Shown: in pieces, positions 54,298-63,456 of the stretch
Numbering within the stretch: position 1 is the first letter of the stretch
How the letters are laid out: every line of letters begins with the position of its first letter
DNA from: CAYMGQ01 sp964390055
GTDB lineage: Bacteria > Bacillota > Clostridia > Peptostreptococcales > Natronincolaceae
NCBI GenBank assembly: GCA_964390055.1
Contig: CAYMGQ010000001.1
Coordinates: 1-64,000 of the forward strand
Direction: 5' to 3'
Length of the DNA stretch: 64,000 nucleotides
Position numbers and translations under genes: made by a program
The notes under the pieces: model-generated
The model's database searches: none
What the model was told of the DNA's origin: nothing
The model's input: the letters and a program-made list of their open reading frames with translations, nothing else

Positions 54298-55698
54298 TTA
54301 TTGTATCATATTTAAATTATTTCCCTTACCTATATCCATTATTACAAAGGTAATATCATCATCAATTGATTTGGTCTTTGCTATTTCTCTAATATTCCAG
54401 TTAATCATCTTCCTTAGCTGACGACCAGTAAGATGCCTATTGTCATACAGAACCTTATCCAGGTCCTCTTGTGTCATAAAACTATTATCATGGAAATTAC
54501 ATGCCAAGCCATCTGTATAAAAGAATACCCGGTCCCCCTCCCGCAAGCTAATCTTGGCTTCCTTATAATCTGGTTTATATACATTGCCCAACTTACAAAT
54601 AGGAAAGCCCTGACTTTTATCCAATACCTCTACTTGACCGGAGGAACGAAATAATATGGGTTCTGTATTTAATCCGGCCGAGCAATAGGAGAGGATCCCT
54701 GTGCCTTTATCGTAAATCCCATTTAATATTGCTATATGCATTTCTGATGGAACGGTAGATTGATTAAATTCCTCATATAAGTGTAACAAATTACTTTCAC
54801 AGCTTAGCATCCTAGTTTTGGAAAAGCTAACATTTTTATGGGTAACGGCCCTTTCCATAAAGACCGTCATCATGGCAGCAGAAGAACCATGGCCGGCAAC
54901 ATCGGCTATGTAAATGCCCACCCTTTCATCATCAATTTTATAAATATCGTAGAAATCCCCACTAACATTTTGGCAGGGAATAAACTCCGATGTAAAATCT
55001 ACATGGTTAATATTTAAAGTTTTAGCAGGCAATAATGACTGCTGTATCCTCCTAGCATGTTTTAAGTCCCTTACAATTTTCTCATTAGCCCTTTCTAATT
55101 CTTGGGTCCGCTCCTGTACTAGGGCCTCCAGATTATCGGCATACTCTTTTATTTGTTTTGATGCATGACTCAATTCAATATAGGGAGAGTCTAAGTTATT
55201 GACAAAAATAGCCCTAAAAATTAAATAAGAACTAATAGCCTTATAGGCATGTCCTATCATATTGTAACTATCATGGACATCATAGTATAGGGTAAAACAG
55301 GCCTCGGCAAAGACTGCAAACAACATTCCCGAAATCATCTGTATATATATTGCCTTTTTTGTTTGGCTATAGTCTATCATAAATAATGATATGGCTATTA
55401 ACATCAATATCATTATTATATATTCCAGTATTATTTTCAATTGGGTTAAGCCCTGACCCTCGATAAATAGGGGTGGAAAAATATCTAGCTTATAGGTAAC
55501 CAAATAAAAAATCAAAAAGGTTATAAATGAGGCTAAAACAATATAATAACCCCTCTTATGGGCAATTTGCTTATCTTGTGGTATAAGAGCAGCCCCTAGT
55601 ATTCCAAGGGCAAATATCAAACGTCCGAAAATCCAATAAGTAGTCGCAATTGCAGCCCCACTTTCGACAAAAAATCCCGGCATACCCTTATAGGTCAT
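54298..55698 (-). CDS. SpoIIE-type PP2C phosphatase with C-terminal part of a MASE3 sensor
   Basis: A 466-residue reading frame. The first 170 residues are membrane spans of the MASE3 sensor type, beginning MTYKGMPGFF, which is normally internal to MASE3. A coiled-coil linker (about 175-215, QERTQELERANEKI) leads to a PP2C/SpoIIE domain (215-455; NVSGDFYDIY, IADVAGHGSSAAMM, FYTDGL, DDITFVIMD). It would dephosphorylate an anti-sigma-factor antagonist. The upstream frame at 55695-56006 encodes the missing N-terminal half of MASE3, and the ATG here overlaps its TGA (ATGA). See the finding on the T TTT TTC heptamer. Confidence 0.85.
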   Translation of the reverse strand: MTYKGMPGFFVESGAAIATTYWIFGRLIFALGILGAALIPQDKQIAHKRGYYIVLASFITFLIFYLVTYKLDIFPPLFIEGQGLTQLKIILEYIIMILMLIAISLFMIDYSQTKKAIYIQMISGMLFAVFAEACFTLYYDVHDSYNMIGHAYKAISSYLIFRAIFVNNLDSPYIELSHASKQIKEYADNLEALVQERTQELERANEKIVRDLKHARRIQQSLLPAKTLNINHVDFTSEFIPCQNVSGDFYDIYKIDDERVGIYIADVAGHGSSAAMMTVFMERAVTHKNVSFSKTRMLSCESNLLHLYEEFNQSTVPSEMHIAILNGIYDKGTGILSYCSAGLNTEPILFRSSGQVEVLDKSQGFPICKLGNVYKPDYKEAKISLREGDRVFFYTDGLACNFHDNSFMTQEDLDKVLYDNRHLTGRQLRKMINWNIREIAKTKSIDDDITFVIMDIGKGNNLNMIQ

Positions 55699-56006
55699 AA
55701 CGTGAAAAAATCAACAAAGGCTACTATAAAAAAAGTGCAAAATAAGACAATTAGTCTAGCTCTTTTATTTTTAAAATAGGTGTAATAAGTTATTATAAAT
55801 ATGGCGAAATAAGTAATTATACTTACTATTTCTATTAACACATGATAGTATAAAAAAGTTTCTGCATCAAAGATTGTATAGTATTTTTGCCCACAGGCAC
55901 CAACTAATTGAAATACTGCAGTCAAACCTATCAATAATAGAAATAAAAATATATAGTTTTTATCAATCTTCCTTGATTTTTTTCTTAGAATCGGCATATT
56001 TTTCAT
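55695..56006 (-). CDS. N-terminal half of a MASE3 membrane sensor, in a separate frame
   Basis: A 103-residue frame with two to three hydrophobic spans (about 18-36, 54-75, 86-101) ending AFVDFFTL. In intact MASE3 proteins this segment runs into FFH-xx-YKGM. Here one base is missing in a run of six T, so the frame ends at a TGA overlapping the next ATG. It is either a broken gene, a sequencing indel, two coupled halves, or a programmed -1 frameshift. Confidence 0.75.
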   Translation of the reverse strand: MKNMPILRKKSRKIDKNYIFLFLLLIGLTAVFQLVGACGQKYYTIFDAETFLYYHVLIEIVSIITYFAIFIITYYTYFKNKRARLIVLFCTFFIVAFVDFFTL

Positions 56007-56099
56007 CCTCTGAGTTTTATTTATATATCTATAGGTATTATTTCGGCAAATTTCATCTTTTTCCTTTTTCCCCGGGTAGTTTTCTGTATTTTTTGTATA

Positions 56100-56132
56100 A
56101 AAATTGTCAGGAATCCCTTTCCTGACAATTTT
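56100..56132. terminator. Terminator of the histidine kinase gene
   Basis: Perfect 13-bp stem (56100-56112 with 56120-56132), 7-nt loop; the stem ends in TTTT on either strand. Confidence 0.82.
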
Positions 56133-56175
56133 ATTTTCGTTTATACGTGAATTTCTCTAAAATCACCTATACTTG

Positions 56176-57600
56176 TTAAGAGTATTTATTTGGCAAAGTA
56201 ACTGTAAACTTACTACCCTCTCCCTTGCGACTCTGGACACTTATCTTTCCCTGATGGGCCTCCACTAGGGTTTTTACTATGGTTAGCCCTATACCCGACC
56301 CTCCTGTCTCCCTATTCCTTGATTTATCACTTCTATAAAATCTTTCGAATATATAGGGTAGGTCTTGGCTGTCTATACCCACTCCAGTATCTGCTACCAA
56401 CAACTCAAGAGTATCTGATTTTTCCACTAGGGAAACCTGGACCCTATCCCCTGTCTCAGTAAATTTATGGGCATTATTTATTAGGTTGATTAAGATCTGC
56501 CTTATTTTATCCCTGTCAGCCACCATACTTATATTTTCTTGGATATTGGCTTGCAAGTCTATGCCCAACTGGTTAAAGGTGGGTTGGAAATTTTCAATAA
56601 TCTCCATTATGTCTTCTGAAAGGCAGAACTTCTCCCTTTTTATAGATATTTCATGTTCTTCTATATTGGCCAAGTATTTTAGCTCTTCCACTAATTCAAT
56701 TAAACGTAAGACCTCATTTTTACATAAGTTCATTTTTTCCTGACTGGGTTGCCAAATTCCATCATTTATTGCCTCTATATGGCCTAATAATATGGTCAGG
56801 GGGGTCCTTAACTCATGGGATATATCGGAGGTCAATCTTTTTCTTAACCGGTGCTCCCTCTCAAGGGATTGGGCTAAATGATTTATGGATTGTGAAAGCT
56901 CCTGGTATTCTGAAATATTAGCCTTCATACTAATTCTAGTGTCTAACTTTCCTTGCCTAATCTTATTGGCAGCCTCTGTAATCTTTAAGATGGGGTCATA
57001 AAAACCCTTGGACAAGATATATCCCAAAATAAGGGACAAGACCACCGACACAAGGGCAGCATAAAATATTGAACTATTTACCCCCTTACTAAAGGCAATA
57101 TTCTCCTCGGATATTTGAAAGGGGCCCATATAACCTATTTCCGCCCTACCAATATTCCTATCATTTATTTGTAAAGGGAAGGACCTGCTGATATAGTCCT
57201 CCTGATTATCTAGCTTCTCAGGTCTATAGTGGTGCCTCCCCCCCATCCTCATCCTACCCATATGGCCCATCATTTTACGATGCATACCCAAACCATGGCC
57301 TGTGATTGAGTGTTGTAAGAGGATTTTTCCCCCGGTGTTTTTTATAACTAGGTCAAAATTATCAATTAGGGGTGAGGCCTGGATATTATTAATTGTAGCC
57401 CTAGTCCAGCCTTCATTTAAATTATAGGTCTGCTCTATCATATCAACTAGTTGCTTGATTCTTTCCTCTTGTTCCCTATGCAGGTATGAATCATACTTCC
57501 TAAATACATTAATGTTAGTAATAAGGGCAACTAGTAAAATGGCAAATACCGTCCCAGCTAGGATAAATAAGATTATTTTACTTCTTAATCTTCTAAACAT
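56176..57600 (-). CDS. Sensor histidine kinase with a Met/His-rich extracellular loop
   Basis: A 474-residue two-component sensor. TM1 is near 9-31; the extracellular domain follows to about 170; TM2 near 176-197; HAMP (FYDPILKITEAANKIRQGKLDTRI); HisKA with SHELRTPLTILLGH; HATPase_c with LINNAHKF, DTGVGID and GGSGIGLTIV. The extracellular domain contains a cluster of Met and His at about residues 97-124 (HSITGHGLGM, HRKMMGHMGR, MRMGGRHH). This suggests metal sensing but could be structural. Start at 57600 because GGGGG lies 6 nt upstream; it follows the regulator stop by one base. Confidence 0.92.
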   Translation of the reverse strand: MFRRLRSKIILFILAGTVFAILLVALITNINVFRKYDSYLHREQEERIKQLVDMIEQTYNLNEGWTRATINNIQASPLIDNFDLVIKNTGGKILLQHSITGHGLGMHRKMMGHMGRMRMGGRHHYRPEKLDNQEDYISRSFPLQINDRNIGRAEIGYMGPFQISEENIAFSKGVNSSIFYAALVSVVLSLILGYILSKGFYDPILKITEAANKIRQGKLDTRISMKANISEYQELSQSINHLAQSLEREHRLRKRLTSDISHELRTPLTILLGHIEAINDGIWQPSQEKMNLCKNEVLRLIELVEELKYLANIEEHEISIKREKFCLSEDIMEIIENFQPTFNQLGIDLQANIQENISMVADRDKIRQILINLINNAHKFTETGDRVQVSLVEKSDTLELLVADTGVGIDSQDLPYIFERFYRSDKSRNRETGGSGIGLTIVKTLVEAHQGKISVQSRKGEGSKFTVTLPNKYS

Positions 57601-57601
57601 A

Positions 57602-58285
57602 TTATTCCCCCGAAAATTTGTAGCCAAGCCCATAAACTGTGTGGATATATTTTTTATTAGTCTCTATTTTTTGCCTAAGATTCTTTATATGGGTATCTAT
57701 AGTCCTATCATAGCCATCATAGTCATATCCCAATACCCCTACAATTAATTCCTCCCTTGTAAAGACCTTCTCCTCATTATGGGAGAGAATCTTCAATATT
57801 TTGAATTCTGTAGCTGTTAAATTAAGGGGTTTTCCCCCCTTTCTTGCCTGTCTCTTTTCTCCATCTATAACTAGGTCTCCCCCATTAAAATCCAATATAT
57901 TCTTTTGGACCGGCTCTGGATAGGTCCTTCTTAGGATGGCCTTAACCCTAGCTACTAACTCCCTAGGGCTAAAGGGCTTTGTTAGATAATCGTCGGCCCC
58001 TAAATTCAATCCCCTAATCCTATCGGCTTCCTCTGTCTTGGCCGTTAGCATTAGTATAGGTATTTGGGATTTACTACGTATCTCCCTACAAATCTCCTCT
58101 CCAGGCAAGTCAGGTAACATAAGGTCCAATATAATAAAGTCAATATCTGTATTTTCTAGTATACCGTAGGCAGATTTCCCACTAGGAGCATGGTATGCCC
58201 CATAGCCCTCTTTCTCTAAATATGCCTTAATAACATCAGCTATATTCTTCTCATCCTCAATTATCAAGATTTTTTCTTTTTTCAT
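57602..58285 (-). CDS. OmpR/PhoB-type response regulator
   Basis: A 227-residue regulator. The receiver domain has acidic residues EDE near position 10, the phospho-acceptor Asp in FIILDLMLPDLPG (about 54), and the conserved Lys in DDYLTKPFSPRELVARV. The C-terminal winged helix is LTATEFKILKILSHNEEKVFTREEL with a trans-reg pattern GYDRTIDTHIKNLRQKIE. It is encoded with the kinase above. Its targets are unknown. Confidence 0.95.
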   Translation of the reverse strand: MKKEKILIIEDEKNIADVIKAYLEKEGYGAYHAPSGKSAYGILENTDIDFIILDLMLPDLPGEEICREIRSKSQIPILMLTAKTEEADRIRGLNLGADDYLTKPFSPRELVARVKAILRRTYPEPVQKNILDFNGGDLVIDGEKRQARKGGKPLNLTATEFKILKILSHNEEKVFTREELIVGVLGYDYDGYDRTIDTHIKNLRQKIETNKKYIHTVYGLGYKFSGE

Positions 58286-58330
58286 AATCCAACCCCAATT
58301 CCTGTTATAATAGGCAGGAGCTTAGCCCCC

Positions 58331-60733
58331 TTATGCATTATAAGCCTTAGTCTTTTCTTCCTTTTCCGACAAACTCTCTAGCCTACTAGTAATTAGATAA
58401 TTTATGGTATCCCTAGGGTATGTCCCATCTTCCTTAATTTCACCAGCAGCCATGCCGGTTAAGATTTCCACACCCTCCTCCACATGGCTTACAGCATATA
58501 TATGGAAGTGGCCTTTATCTACTGCTTCAACTATATCCTTTCTCAGAACCAGGTTTTTTATATTCTGTCTCGGTATTATAACACCCTGTTGGCCCGTTAA
58601 TCCCTTTAATTTGCAAAGATCATAAAAACCCTCTATTTTCTCATTAACCCCACCAATGGGCTGTATCTCACCTTTTTGGTTTATGGAGCCGGTTACAGCA
58701 ATCCCTTGGTCTATTGGAACTTGAGCAATACTTGACAGGATGGCATAGAGTTCAGTGCTGGAGGCACTATCCCCATCAATAATAGAATAGCTTTGTTCAA
58801 AACTTATACTTACTGATAAGGACAGGGGCTTTTCCTGGGCATACTTACACCCTAGGTAGCCTTCCAAAATTAAAACTCCCTTATCATGAATACTTCCGCT
58901 TTTCTTAACTTCCCGCTCAATATTTATTATTCCTGCCTTACCCCTGTAGGTTGATACTGTAATTCTATTTGGCCTACCAAAGGAATATTCTCCCGTTCCC
59001 ATAACGGCTAGGCCATTTATTTGACCAACTTTTTTACCCTCTACATCTATTAATAGGTCTCCCCTATCAAACATCTCATTTAACTTTTCTTCATACTTAT
59101 TGTTTCTGTAAATCTTCTGCTCAATTGCAGTTTCCACATGCCTTTCATTTACTATCTTTGCCCCTTCCCCTTGGGCCCAGGTATCGGCCTCGTATAATAT
59201 CTCTACGATTTGGTTAAATCTTGCGCTTAACTTTTCCTGGTGGCTGGCTAACCTTGAACTATATTCTATAACCCTTGCTATGGCACTTTTATCAAAGTCT
59301 AGCAGACCCACATCATCACAATGGGTAGCTATAAATCTGGCCATTTTATATAAATTTTCTTGATTTTTTTCCATTTCTACATCAAAATCTGCCATAACTT
59401 TGAAGAGCTTTTTAAAATCCTCATCTAATCTATAAAGCATATGGTAGCTAGCAGCATCCCCAATTATAATTACCTTTACATTAATTGGGATGGGCTCAGG
59501 TTTTAGGGTTGAGGTTATAACATGGCCCATTTGACTACTAAGGCTTTCTATCTTTATTTTACCCGTTTTTAGGGTTCTTTTTAAGGTTTCCCATGAATGG
59601 GCTTGCGTTAGTATGTCCTTGGCCTGTACTATCAGAAAACCTCCATTAGCCCTATGCAGGGAGCCAGGCTTTATTTCCATAAAATCTGTTTTCAAGGCCC
59701 CCATTACATTTCTATACTCAACGGTCCCCAATATATTGTTATAAGTCGGGTTAGTTTCATTTATGATTGGTGCATATTTCAATTGGGAATTATTAATAAA
59801 TAGATTCACCCTATAGCGGTCTAGGGGATTTTTAGGTCTCATGGGCATCATCAAAAATTCCCTCATGTCTGGAGTTTTTTCTACTGCCTTAAAAAAATCA
59901 ATATTTTCTATAATATCTTTTTCTAAATCCCTAATATAATTAAGCAGGTCCTCATTGTTCTTATAATCCTCTAGTAGTTTCTTTATATAGTAATTAATAA
60001 TATCATGGGCCGTTTTTTCATCTAACTTTTTTATTGCAGTAGCCATTTCCCCCTCTATGTCCCTAAGCTCATTGAAAAATTCTAAACTTTCAATGGACAG
60101 TTGCTTGGATGCCTCCCTTAAATCCTCTAGTTTATCATGGGAGAGGGCAGCATATTCCTCCTGGGTCATGGGCCGTTCATCCTTTAGGGGAATTGTTATG
60201 ATACCCTCCTCAGACTCCTTAAAAAGAAATCCGAAGTCCTTGGCAATAGTATTTAATTTCTTGAGTAAGTCTTGACTCTTTTCTTGAAATTTTTTTACAA
60301 TGTCATTCCGTCTTTTCTCATATTCTGCACCACTAAAGGCAGTAGGAATTTGATTTTTCAATTGGCCAATCATATTTTCAATTTTTCTTTTGAAGGCCAA
60401 ACCGGTTCCGGCCTTCATACTCAGAGCCTTTGGTCCATCTGGATTTTTAAAATTAAATACATATAACCAATCCTTAGGAATAGGCATATCCTTGGCAAAC
60501 TTTTCTGTAATTGAGTTGGCAAAACTATTCCTTCCTGTCCCACTAAGGCCTGTTATAAAAATATTAAAGCCTTTTTTTTGAATTTTTAGTCCAAATTCCA
60601 AAGCCTTCTCGGCCCTATCCTGGCCTATAATCCCCTCTAGGGGTTTCAATTCTTCGGTTGTATCAAAACTTAAATCCTCTATATGGCAAGTATCTCTCAG
60701 GGCTTCTGGCTTGAGCCTAAGTTTTTCTTTCAT
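58331..60733 (-). CDS. Lon-like ATP-dependent protease (AAA_32 plus Lon C-terminal domain)
   Basis: An 800-residue cytosolic protein of the LonB/LonC-like group that lacks the classical Lon N-domain. The nucleotide loop is TGLSGTGRNSF. The middle helical region is followed by a second AAA part (KPGSLHRANGGFLIVQA). The C-terminal Lon protease domain has catalytic Ser in DGDSASSTELYA and Lys in GGVNEKIEGFYDL. Start at the second ATG (60733): GGGGG precedes it by 6 nt, while the ATG at 60739 touches that RBS. It lies 45 bp upstream of the response regulator gene. Confidence 0.9.
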   Translation of the reverse strand: MKEKLRLKPEALRDTCHIEDLSFDTTEELKPLEGIIGQDRAEKALEFGLKIQKKGFNIFITGLSGTGRNSFANSITEKFAKDMPIPKDWLYVFNFKNPDGPKALSMKAGTGLAFKRKIENMIGQLKNQIPTAFSGAEYEKRRNDIVKKFQEKSQDLLKKLNTIAKDFGFLFKESEEGIITIPLKDERPMTQEEYAALSHDKLEDLREASKQLSIESLEFFNELRDIEGEMATAIKKLDEKTAHDIINYYIKKLLEDYKNNEDLLNYIRDLEKDIIENIDFFKAVEKTPDMREFLMMPMRPKNPLDRYRVNLFINNSQLKYAPIINETNPTYNNILGTVEYRNVMGALKTDFMEIKPGSLHRANGGFLIVQAKDILTQAHSWETLKRTLKTGKIKIESLSSQMGHVITSTLKPEPIPINVKVIIIGDAASYHMLYRLDEDFKKLFKVMADFDVEMEKNQENLYKMARFIATHCDDVGLLDFDKSAIARVIEYSSRLASHQEKLSARFNQIVEILYEADTWAQGEGAKIVNERHVETAIEQKIYRNNKYEEKLNEMFDRGDLLIDVEGKKVGQINGLAVMGTGEYSFGRPNRITVSTYRGKAGIINIEREVKKSGSIHDKGVLILEGYLGCKYAQEKPLSLSVSISFEQSYSIIDGDSASSTELYAILSSIAQVPIDQGIAVTGSINQKGEIQPIGGVNEKIEGFYDLCKLKGLTGQQGVIIPRQNIKNLVLRKDIVEAVDKGHFHIYAVSHVEEGVEILTGMAAGEIKEDGTYPRDTINYLITSRLESLSEKEEKTKAYNA

Positions 60734-60954
60734 AATCATCCCCCTTAAAAAGATTTAATATATATATACCTTTAATTAGATTTTAAAAACAAAGCCATCC
60801 TTAAATATTTAGATACTTATAGATATAATCCCTTTATTATCCTAACTATTAGTCCCTGCAATCCCCTAGTAAAGGAAGGCAGAACTTTTCATATTTCTCC
60901 AATTAGGGCATAATATTTATAGGAATTAATATAATTTGAATCGGGGATGTAAAT

Positions 60955-61563
60955 ATGAAAGAAAAGAAATTAGATGGATGCAGGAAAGACAGGCTTATTC
61001 TAGTTAATAAAGAATTTGCCCTAGCAGAATCTTATAGACCCAAAGACCTAACAATTCCTAAGGTTCCCTTTTCCTCTAAGGTCAGTGATGAAAGAAATAA
61101 ATTACAAAAGATAGCAGCCCAGGCCCTAGAAAGACTCTTTGATGCTGCTGCAAAAGAAGGCTTACACCTTGTTGCTGTATCGGGGTTTAGGTCCTATAAG
61201 AGGCAAGAAATTATCTTTAATAATCATCTTAAAAAATTGGGACCAGTAGAAGCTAATAAAATAAGTGCCCAGGCTGGTCATAGTGAACACCAGACTGGTC
61301 TAGCTATAGATATTACATCTGCAAGCGTAGACTTTAAATTAACAGAGGAATTTGCCTATAGGCCAGAAGGAAAATGGGTTGCCCAAAATGCCCATAAATA
61401 TGGGTTTATTATAAGATATCCAAGAGGAAAGGAGGGATTAACTGGATATAGTTTTGAACCATGGCATCTGAGATATGTGGGTAAAAAGGAGGCCAAAGAA
61501 ATATTTGACCAAGGTATAATCCTAGAAGAATATCTTGAAAAGGGCCTATATAAAAATATATAG
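60955..61563 (+). CDS. VanY-like M15 D-alanyl-D-alanine carboxypeptidase domain protein, no signal peptide
   Basis: A 202-residue protein. Zinc peptidase motifs are SGFRSYKRQ, SAQAGHSEHQTGLAIDIT (metal His and Asp) and SFEPWHLRYVG (catalytic Glu and His). This is the full M15B set, so it should cut the terminal D-Ala or an L-Ala/D-Glu bond in peptidoglycan. The N-terminus is charged (MKEKKLDGCRKDRL) and no membrane segment or signal peptide is visible, which is unusual for an enzyme acting on the wall. It is isolated on the plus strand. Confidence 0.88.
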   Translation: MKEKKLDGCRKDRLILVNKEFALAESYRPKDLTIPKVPFSSKVSDERNKLQKIAAQALERLFDAAAKEGLHLVAVSGFRSYKRQEIIFNNHLKKLGPVEANKISAQAGHSEHQTGLAIDITSASVDFKLTEEFAYRPEGKWVAQNAHKYGFIIRYPRGKEGLTGYSFEPWHLRYVGKKEAKEIFDQGIILEEYLEKGLYKNI

Positions 61564-61569
61564 GCCTTT
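61540..61569. terminator. Shared convergent terminator at the VanY / binding-protein junction
   Basis: 10-bp stem GGCCTATATA/TATATAGGCC (61543-61552 with 61557-61566), loop AAAA, extendable to 13 bp with AAG. It overlaps the 3' end of the plus-strand gene and the stop of the minus-strand one. Confidence 0.72.
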
Positions 61570-62680
61570 ATAGTTGAATCTTTCCATAGCCACCATATTT
61601 GTCAGCCATGGTATTATACAGGGGCTTTCCTAAAAAGAAATTATAGATTTCATCAGCCTTATCCTGGGGATCTATATCCTTGAATTCATTGGGAAATATG
61701 ACCTTGCCAAGAAAATAAACATCCGCTAGGGCTGTTTCTATATTATTATAATAGGATATGTAGGGTAGTTGCCCATATAGCTGGGAAGTCTCTACAGCGG
61801 TCAACATATTATAAAATTCGGGATTCTTCCTGTAGTCCTCCCGGACAATATCCAGACCATTTTGATCAATAATTATTATATCAGGGTCCCACTTAATAAT
61901 TTGCTCCTTATCAACCATAATAGACCCCTGCCCCTCTAATTCGTCCGCTACATTCCTTGCATGAATAAGGTCCAATAGGGGAGACCTGATGGTGGTGCTT
62001 TCTATCCCGTGGCTTCCCTTATAGCTTAGGCCCCCCACATAGACCCTAGCTTTGTCCTCCTCTGCTATATCTCTTGTTAACTCCCTTAATTGGGATTTGC
62101 TCTCCTCTATATAATTTACTATCTGTTGGGCTCTTTCTTCCTTGCCGGTAATTTTCCCGATAATCTCTAGAGCTTGAAAGGTATCTTGGTCAAAAACCCC
62201 GCTACTGGTGGAGGTGATAACTATTGGTATCCCTATGGTATCTTCTATATGCTCTATTTGGGCCCTGTCCATAATATCACCGGCAATGATAACCTGGGGC
62301 CTAACTTGCAGCAAAAGTTCCGGATCTGGGTTGGCTGGATGGCCCTCCCCTACAATAGGTAATTGACCTAGCTGTGGATTTGCCAAAATATATGGCCGCC
62401 CGCTTTCTACTGCTTGTTGTCCCCTTTCTACTCCAACTAATTTTTCTGTCCCATTAATATAGGTATATAACCTTAGGGCCGATCCTATGGCTACAATCCT
62501 ATCTATGGGACCCTGGATTGTAATTTCCCTACCTACCATATCAATTATTTGCAAGACCTGGCCCTCTTCCTCATTTATGGAGTCATGGTCCATGCTGGCC
62601 CCATTATCCTGGTAACAGGCCACAAGTAAAGTCCATACTATTAACAGGCTAATTATTATAAGAAAATATCTTTTTTTCAT
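61568..62680 (-). CDS. Iron-complex/cobalamin-type ABC transporter substrate-binding lipoprotein
   Basis: A 370-residue lipoprotein. The signal peptide ends in a lipobox VAC (Cys22). The mature domain has the Peripla_BP_2 pattern: VDMVGREITIQGPIDRIVAIG near the start, then LLLQVRPQVIIAGD and WDPDIIIIDQNG. The family binds siderophores, heme, cobalamin or molybdate-like ligands; the ligand cannot be told. It is encoded 20 bp after the ATPase gene. Confidence 0.9.
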   Translation of the reverse strand: MKKRYFLIIISLLIVWTLLVACYQDNGASMDHDSINEEEGQVLQIIDMVGREITIQGPIDRIVAIGSALRLYTYINGTEKLVGVERGQQAVESGRPYILANPQLGQLPIVGEGHPANPDPELLLQVRPQVIIAGDIMDRAQIEHIEDTIGIPIVITSTSSGVFDQDTFQALEIIGKITGKEERAQQIVNYIEESKSQLRELTRDIAEEDKARVYVGGLSYKGSHGIESTTIRSPLLDLIHARNVADELEGQGSIMVDKEQIIKWDPDIIIIDQNGLDIVREDYRKNPEFYNMLTAVETSQLYGQLPYISYYNNIETALADVYFLGKVIFPNEFKDIDPQDKADEIYNFFLGKPLYNTMADKYGGYGKIQL

Positions 62681-62700
62681 ATTCTTCCCCCCTATGACAA

Positions 62701-63456
62701 TTAAACTTTAGGCACGATCAAGGGTATCCCCTCATAGTCGATAAGGTTGATATCCACACCATATACCCTCTTAATTGTTTCCTCTGTAATAATCTCCCTA
62801 CCACCAAAGGAGTCAATTTTCCCCTCTCTCAAGAAGAGAAACTTGTTGGCAAATCTAAAGGCCAGATTTAAATCATGCATACTAACTATAGCTAAAATTT
62901 TCTTTTCCTTGATAATTTTTCTAAGTATTCTAGTAAGGTCATATTGATTTTTCATATCTAAACTGCTGGTTGGTTCATCCATTAAAAGTATTTTAGGTTC
63001 CTGGACTAGGGCTCGTGCAATCATTACTTTTTGGAGTTCCCCACCACTTAATTCATCAATATATCGCATAGCATAATCATCCAAGTTAAGTCTACTTATA
63101 ACTTGTTGGGTAATTTTTATATCCCTCTGTCCCATATCCCATTTTATATGGGGTCTCCTTCCTAAAAGTATAGTATCAAATACAGTTTGCCTTCCTCCCC
63201 TGGAATCTTGACTTATAAAGGCCATAGTTCTGGCTATTTCTCTATTATGTAAATCCCTAGTATCAATTCCGTTAATAGATACTCTCCCTTTTTTGGGCTT
63301 TAAAATCCTATTAAAACATTTTAACATTGTGGATTTGCCAGCCCCATTCCTACCCAGTAGTGCTAGAGAATCACCCTGGGACAAATTAAATGTTATCTCT
63401 TCCAAGACCCTTATTTTGGGATAGTCAAAGGCCATACCCTCTACATAAAAATTCAT
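62701..63456 (-). CDS. FepC/BtuD-type ABC transporter ATPase
   Basis: A 251-residue ABC ATPase. Walker A is LLGRNGAGKSTML, Q-loop AFISQD, signature LSGGELQKVMIARAL, and Walker B ILLMDEPTSSLD. H-loop SMHDLNLAFRFA. It pairs with the FecCD permease, whose gene overlaps its start by 4 bp, and with the binding lipoprotein. Confidence 0.94.
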   Translation of the reverse strand: MNFYVEGMAFDYPKIRVLEEITFNLSQGDSLALLGRNGAGKSTMLKCFNRILKPKKGRVSINGIDTRDLHNREIARTMAFISQDSRGGRQTVFDTILLGRRPHIKWDMGQRDIKITQQVISRLNLDDYAMRYIDELSGGELQKVMIARALVQEPKILLMDEPTSSLDMKNQYDLTRILRKIIKEKKILAIVSMHDLNLAFRFANKFLFLREGKIDSFGGREIITEETIKRVYGVDINLIDYEGIPLIVPKV

